Source: an uncultured Bacilli bacterium (GTDB lineage Bacteria > Bacillota_I > Bacilli_A > RF39 > UBA660). From it: DNA of 9,801 nucleotides. Under the pieces are notes generated by a model. It was not told the origin of the DNA. It was given only the letters and a program-made list of their open reading frames with translations, and made no database searches. Below are positions 6,958-9,801 of the stretch, one piece after another. A program made the translations under genes and the position numbers. Numbering within the stretch: position 1 is the stretch's first letter; every line of letters begins with the position of its first letter. The DNA lies in NCBI GenBank assembly GCA_944372275.1, contig CALVYO010000043.1:1-9801 (forward strand). Reading direction: 5' to 3'.

Positions 6958-6994
6958 AAAGAAAAGACTTATACAAACATATTTTGCATAAGTC
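6958..6994 (-). terminator. Terminator of complete hsdS
   Basis: On the minus strand GACUUAUGCAAA, loop AUAUG and UUUGUAUAAGUC form a 12-bp stem with one G-U pair, followed by UUUUCUUU. The hsdS stop codon (6969-6971) lies inside the 3' arm. It separates the complete hsdS from the downstream fragment, so the fragment would not normally be transcribed. Confidence 0.8.
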
Positions 6995-7003
6995 CTTTTT
7001 TTA
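6967..7003 (-). repeat. 37-bp direct repeat, copy 2 (end of complete hsdS)
   Basis: Second copy of the repeat at 6349-6385, 618 bases away in the same orientation. Recombination between the copies would delete the intervening cassette or fuse its recognition domain to the complete gene. Confidence 0.95.
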
Positions 7004-8078
7004 AATTTAAAAGTAAATTTAATAAATCTTGTTCCAATTCAATTTTAGTATCGAATTTTATCAACAACTTTGCTATCTTATGTTGATCGTTTTTTTCATG
7101 TATGGATAATTCAAAATTTTCCAGATCTTTTTTTTGAATATTAGGTAAACCACTTCCAATTCTCAATCTCATAATTTTATTTTCATTAAATTTTAATAAT
7201 TGATAAAGATAATGGTTATCAATCATTTTGTTTTCTATTGAATAGCAATGTCCACCACACCAAAATTTACATTTGTTATATTTCACATATCCACACGAAT
7301 TTCCACCTTCGCTTATGGTAATAGTATTTTCTAAGGTATTATATTTTTCCAAATAACCAGAAGGTTCTGTACCACCATTTAACATATAATAAGAACCAGA
7401 TTTAGATAATTCCTCTGAATTTATTTGCTCTCCTTTTTTTATATTACCAATACTTTTTAATTTAGTTTTAATAGTTGCAGAACTAAAAATATATTTTAAA
7501 ATACATAATTTATATAACTTAAGGGCTTCAGTTTTTTGTGATTGAAGTTCTATTTTTTTATCTAATAATTGAAGAAAATCACTTATTCTAGCTTGTTCTT
7601 TTATACTAGGAATATTAAAATTATATAATCCTAACTCATCACGATTTATTTTTGGCATTCCTGTTCTCATAGATACAGATGTAGCAAATTTTGTAAATTT
7701 AGGATTTAATAATAAATATAATAAAAATCCAGAAATAAGTTTATTGTCTTTTGGTTTTATTGGATAAGCATCCGCACTACATAATCCAATAAATTTTGGA
7801 TAACATACTTTTGCAAAGTGTGGATTAATTTTACTATATATAATATCTTTTTCATCAAATAAATATTTATTACTTATTAATTTATCATATATTGCTAAAT
7901 TATAATCTAAGAGTCTACCTGTTTCTTTTTCAATATTACCAGGTCCTATATGTGGTAAATTACAATATTTAGGATCTCTGGGATTAACTTGTCCGTTTGT
8001 TATACTTACACAAGAATAGAATTTTTCTTTTTTCCATTCGTCATTAAACTCTCTAAATCTTAATTTTGGTACATTCAT
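6969..8078 (-). CDS. hsdS: Type I restriction-modification specificity subunit HsdS
   Basis: HsdS gives sequence specificity to the HsdM methylase and HsdR nuclease complex. The protein (369 residues) opens with the typical MNVPKLRFREF. The first recognition domain covers about 15-155. The central conserved coiled-coil region is about 157-198 (IKEQARISDFLQLLDKKIELQ). The second recognition domain is about 205-325, followed by a C-terminal conserved helix (QHKIAKLLIKFDTKIE) ending in KKGLMQNMFV. ATG at 8076-8078 follows GGTGAT; an in-frame GTG at 8090 would absorb that site. An extended -10 promoter lies at 8136-8144. The start and the central region are both inverted repeats shared with the plus-strand hsdS across the recombinase. 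No hsdM or hsdR is adjacent. This is probably the expressed copy in the present orientation. Confidence 0.93.
   Translation of the reverse strand: MNVPKLRFREFNDEWKKEKFYSCVSITNGQVNPRDPKYCNLPHIGPGNIEKETGRLLDYNLAIYDKLISNKYLFDEKDIIYSKINPHFAKVCYPKFIGLCSADAYPIKPKDNKLISGFLLYLLLNPKFTKFATSVSMRTGMPKINRDELGLYNFNIPSIKEQARISDFLQLLDKKIELQSQKTEALKLYKLCILKYIFSSATIKTKLKSIGNIKKGEQINSEELSKSGSYYMLNGGTEPSGYLEKYNTLENTITISEGGNSCGYVKYNKCKFWCGGHCYSIENKMIDNHYLYQLLKFNENKIMRLRIGSGLPNIQKKDLENFELSIHEKNDQHKIAKLLIKFDTKIELEQDLLNLLLNLKKGLMQNMFV
7509..7562 (-). repeat. Outer inverted repeat, left copy (hsdS central region)
   Basis: Matches the reverse complement of 9733-9786 at about 51 of 54 bases. It has two exact blocks of 22 and 23 bases with three mismatches between them. 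It encodes the coiled-coil segment DKKIELQSQKTEALKLYK. Outside the repeat the DNA of the two genes diverges quickly. Confidence 0.92.
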
Positions 8079-8117
8079 TTTTATCACCACGATTCTAGTC
8101 CTTAAGTTTGTTAAAAA
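8071..8117 (-). repeat. Inner inverted repeat, left copy (hsdS start)
   Basis: Identical at 46 of 47 bases to the reverse complement of 9190-9236. It contains the untranslated leader, the ribosome binding site GGTGAT and the first codons MNV of the complete hsdS. Weaker similarity continues through the next roughly 15 codons. Confidence 0.95.
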
Positions 8118-8135
8118 GAGACAACTTATATAAAC

Positions 8136-8144
8136 ATTATATCA
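8136..8144 (-). promoter_or_regulatory. Extended -10 promoter of hsdS, inside the invertible segment
   Basis: The minus strand reads TGATATAAT, an extended -10 element (TGn-TATAAT). No convincing -35 is present, which extended -10 promoters tolerate. It lies between the recombinase terminator and the left inner repeat and reads into hsdS, with a leader of about 50 bases. Because it lies between the inner repeats, inversion would point it at the plus-strand hsdS instead. Confidence 0.6.
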
Positions 8145-8167
8145 TATTTTTTTAAAATATATATTGG

Positions 8168-8193
8168 AAAAAAGAAAAGATTTAATTCTTTTC
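8168..8193 (-). terminator. Terminator of the recombinase gene
   Basis: On the minus strand GAAAAGA, loop of 6 and TCTTTTC form a 7-bp stem followed by six T. The recombinase stop codon (8182-8184) lies in the loop. It insulates hsdS from recombinase transcription. Confidence 0.78.
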
Positions 8194-9147
8194 TTCGAAT
8201 ACTTTACAAATTAGTTTAATACATTTCTTTTTTTGAGATAATCTTGGATGCACATATAAATTCAATGTTATATTTACATTAGCATGTCCTAATAACTCAC
8301 TAACAGTTTTATAGTCAACACCCAATGAAATACAATTAGTTGCAAATGTATGTCTTAAAGAATGAAAATTAATATGATTAATTTTTATTTCTTTTAATAC
8401 TTTATCAAAGTATTTTCTATAAGTTCTTGGTTCTATTAATTTTTCACTACCAGACAAAATATATTCATTATTATTTCCCCTAAATTTTTTTAGTAATTCA
8501 ATAAATTCTTTGCTAACAGGGATTTCTCTATTTGCATTTTTTGTTTTTGGCGTTGTTATTATTATTTTAGACTTAGATTCATCAAAATCTTTCACATATA
8601 TTCTTTGTACTGTTTTATTAATATTTATAAGAGATTTTTTTAAATTAATATCATTCCATTGTAATGAACATAATTCTCCAATTCTTAATCCTGAATACAA
8701 AGATATTAATATTCCTAAATTTTTATTATCTAAATTGTTTAAACAATATGAAGTAATTTTATTTTGTTCTGATTTACTTAAAACATATATTTTTTCTAAT
8801 TTTGAATCTAACGGATAGTTAAAAGTTAATTCTATATGTTTAATTTTGTTTTCATTCATTGCTTTCTTTAAACTACCTTTAATTATTATTGTAATATCTT
8901 TTATTGTCTTAGAAGATAAGCCACCACTACCATTTATCTTACCATTTTTAGATAAATCTAATAAATAATCTTGTATTAATTTATGAGATAATTCATCCAA
9001 TTTATAGTGTCCTAGTTTAGGAATTATGTGATTAAACACGGCATTTGAATAATTAGCATATGTTGATTCCTTAATATAGTGTTTCTTATCAATAAGCCAA
9101 TTATAAATCCAGTCTTTATAAAGTATTCTTTTTCTTCTTAAAATCAT
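8182..9147 (-). CDS. Tyrosine site-specific recombinase, probable hsdS invertase
   Basis: This 321-residue phage-integrase-family protein breaks and rejoins DNA through a covalent 3'-phosphotyrosine. An N-terminal SAM-like core-binding domain covers about residues 10-105. The catalytic domain shows Arg155 (YSGLRIGELCSLQW), a lysine in TPKTKNANREIP (201 or 203), His262 and Arg265 (HSLRHTFAT), His288 (ELLGHAN) and the nucleophile Tyr298 (LNLYVHP). All catalytic residues are present. ATG at 9145-9147 follows AAGGAG at 8-base spacing. It lies exactly between two hsdS genes and their inverted repeats, so its likely job is to invert the locus, like the recombinases of other phase-variable type I systems. 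A decayed integrative element is a less likely alternative, as no other mobility genes are seen. Confidence 0.92.
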   Translation of the reverse strand: MILRRKRILYKDWIYNWLIDKKHYIKESTYANYSNAVFNHIIPKLGHYKLDELSHKLIQDYLLDLSKNGKINGSGGLSSKTIKDITIIIKGSLKKAMNENKIKHIELTFNYPLDSKLEKIYVLSKSEQNKITSYCLNNLDNKNLGILISLYSGLRIGELCSLQWNDINLKKSLININKTVQRIYVKDFDESKSKIIITTPKTKNANREIPVSKEFIELLKKFRGNNNEYILSGSEKLIEPRTYRKYFDKVLKEIKINHINFHSLRHTFATNCISLGVDYKTVSELLGHANVNITLNLYVHPRLSQKKKCIKLICKVFEEKN

Positions 9148-9171
9148 TTCATAATCTCCTTCCCATATACT

Positions 9172-9199
9172 ATTTTAACGGACATTCATTTTTTAACAA
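9172..9199 (-). promoter_or_regulatory. Possible promoter of the recombinase gene
   Basis: TTGTTA (9194-9199) and TAAAAT (9172-9177) are 16 bases apart. The -35 lies within the right inner repeat. The left inner repeat carries the same bases, so the promoter would be rebuilt whichever way the segment faces. Confidence 0.45.
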
Positions 9200-9238
9200 A
9201 CTTAAGGACTAGAATTGTGGTGATAAAAATGAATGTTC
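9180..9238 (+). promoter_or_regulatory. Hairpin burying the start codon of the plus-strand hsdS
   Basis: GGACATTCATTTTT (9180-9193) can pair with AAAAATGAATGTTC (9225-9238): 12 contiguous Watson-Crick pairs, one G-U and one G-C. The loop is 31 bases. The ATG (9229-9231) lies in the 3' arm and the ribosome binding site sits in the loop. The complete hsdS on the left lacks the matching 5' arm, because its flank at 8118 differs. Confidence 0.65.
9190..9236 (+). repeat. Inner inverted repeat, right copy (hsdS start)
   Basis: Partner of 8071-8117, with one mismatch (9216). It contains the ribosome binding site and start codon of the plus-strand hsdS. The recombinase gene and the hsdS promoter lie between the two copies, about 1.07 kb apart. 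Confidence 0.95.
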
Positions 9239-9801
9239 CTAAATTAAGATTTAATGAGTTTTCAGAAGAGTGGGAAGAAGAAAAATTAAAGGTTTCTTCT
9301 GAAGTATATGATGGAACTCATGAAACTCCTAATTATATTTCTAGTGGTATAAAATTTATTAGTGTTGAAAATATAAGTGATTTTTATAATACTGATAAAT
9401 ATATTAGCGAAGAAGATTATAAAAAATATAAAGTTAAGCCTGTTAAAAATGATATTTTTATGACAAGGATTGGTGATATAGGAACATCTAATATTTATGA
9501 TGGGACAGAAAAACTTGCTTATTATGTATCACTTGCATTAATTAGAACAAAACTTTATCCACCTTATTTAAATCAATATATTAAATCTAATAATTTTCAA
9601 AAAGAATTGTATAATAAAACTATTCATGTTGCTTTTCCAAAAAAAATTAATACAGGAGAAATCGGTGAATGTAAAATAAAAAAATGTACAGAAAAAGAGC
9701 AAAAAAAGATTGCAGATTTTCTTTCATTGCTTGATAAAAAAATAGAACTTCAATCTAAAAAAATTGAAGCCCTTAAGTTATATAAAAAAGGGTTAGAAAA
9801 C
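9229..9801 (+). CDS. hsdS: Second HsdS specificity subunit, 5' part (runs off window)
   Basis: An open frame of 191 codons runs to the window edge without a stop. It starts MNVPKLRFNEFSEEW, nearly the same as the complete hsdS. It then carries a different first recognition domain (about 20-150) with DGTHETPNY and KFISVENI, a motif type common in HsdS. The central conserved region follows (EKEQKKIADFLSLLDKKIELQ, about 155-190), nearly identical in DNA to that of the other copy. The second recognition domain would lie beyond the edge. The ribosome binding site GGTGAT is present, but I find no good promoter reading into it, and its start codon is in a hairpin. It is probably silent in this orientation and a donor or alternate copy after inversion. 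Confidence 0.9.
   Translation, partial: MNVPKLRFNEFSEEWEEEKLKVSSEVYDGTHETPNYISSGIKFISVENISDFYNTDKYISEEDYKKYKVKPVKNDIFMTRIGDIGTSNIYDGTEKLAYYVSLALIRTKLYPPYLNQYIKSNNFQKELYNKTIHVAFPKKINTGEIGECKIKKCTEKEQKKIADFLSLLDKKIELQSKKIEALKLYKKGLEN
9733..9786 (+). repeat. Outer inverted repeat, right copy (hsdS central region)
   Basis: Partner of 7509-7562 in the opposite orientation. It encodes DKKIELQSKKIEALKLYK of the plus-strand hsdS. Inversion between this and the left copy would keep both reading frames intact, because both lie at the same codon positions. Confidence 0.92.

Larger units (their letters stand above)
7509..9786. other. Invertible hsdS locus bounded by nested inverted repeats
   Basis: The segment contains the 5' halves of two divergent hsdS genes around a tyrosine recombinase. 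The outer repeats (7509-7562 and 9733-9786) lie in the hsdS central conserved region; the inner repeats (8071-8117 and 9190-9236) lie at the hsdS starts. Inversion between outer repeats would exchange first recognition domains between the two hsdS genes. Inversion between inner repeats would turn only the recombinase and the hsdS promoter. Related recombinase-driven hsdS switching is known in Streptococcus and other bacteria. Inversion here is inferred, not observed. Confidence 0.8.

Noticed and set aside
8510..8818. Plus-strand 102-codon open frame.
   Set aside because: It is antisense to the recombinase catalytic domain and is a low-complexity hydrophobic translation.
9166..9171. TATACT as a -10 for the plus-strand hsdS.
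   Set aside because: No -35 at usable distance and no TG extension; it also lies within the recombinase leader region on the other strand.
8071..9236. Insertion sequence with terminal inverted repeats.
   Set aside because: The repeats hold hsdS start codons, no target-site duplication is seen, and the enzyme is a tyrosine recombinase rather than a transposase.
1..9801. CRISPR array, tRNA or rRNA genes.
   Set aside because: No regularly spaced repeats, no cloverleaf-like sequence with acceptor and T-arm motifs, and no rRNA sequence were recognised.

Overview
The window is very AT-rich and densely packed. UGA works as a stop codon (the spoIIP-like and rluD-like genes end in TGA inside ATGA overlaps), so this is not the Mycoplasma code. 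Ribosome binding sites are Gram-positive in style (AGGAGG, GGTGAT). The gene families (infC with an L20-type leader, a CBS/DRTGG family II pyrophosphatase, a SpoIIP-like protein) point to a low-GC Bacillota, probably a Bacilli lineage near the Erysipelotrichales or the uncultured Mollicutes-like gut clades. That placement is inference.

Bases 1-6350 are chromosomal housekeeping genes, all on the minus strand. From upstream to downstream they are: lspA, rluD-like and a rhomboid protease (one overlapping operon); ppaC with its own promoter and terminator; a spoIIP-like gene overlapping a small membrane protein gene; then infC and rpmI behind a strong promoter and an attenuator-like leader. Four intrinsic terminators touch or contain the stop codon of the gene they end, and two operons are joined by ATGA overlaps.

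Bases 6349-9801 are a phase-variation type locus for the specificity subunit of a type I restriction-modification system. A complete hsdS (minus strand) and the 5' part of a second hsdS (plus strand, cut by the window edge and lacking any in-window stop codon) stand head to head around a tyrosine recombinase. Two nested inverted repeats flank the recombinase. The outer pair lies in the central conserved region of hsdS (7509-7562 and 9733-9786). The inner pair covers the hsdS start (8071-8117 and 9190-9236). Downstream of the complete hsdS lies a start-less hsdS 3' fragment with a different second target-recognition domain and a copy of the same 3' end and terminator.

The proposed logic is inference from sequence layout. 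Inversion at the outer repeats swaps the first recognition domains. Inversion at the inner repeats moves the only good hsdS promoter, an extended -10 at 8136-8144, from one hsdS to the other. The unpromoted copy also carries a hairpin that buries its start codon. One hsdS would then be expressed at a time, with four possible domain combinations. hsdM and hsdR are not in this window.
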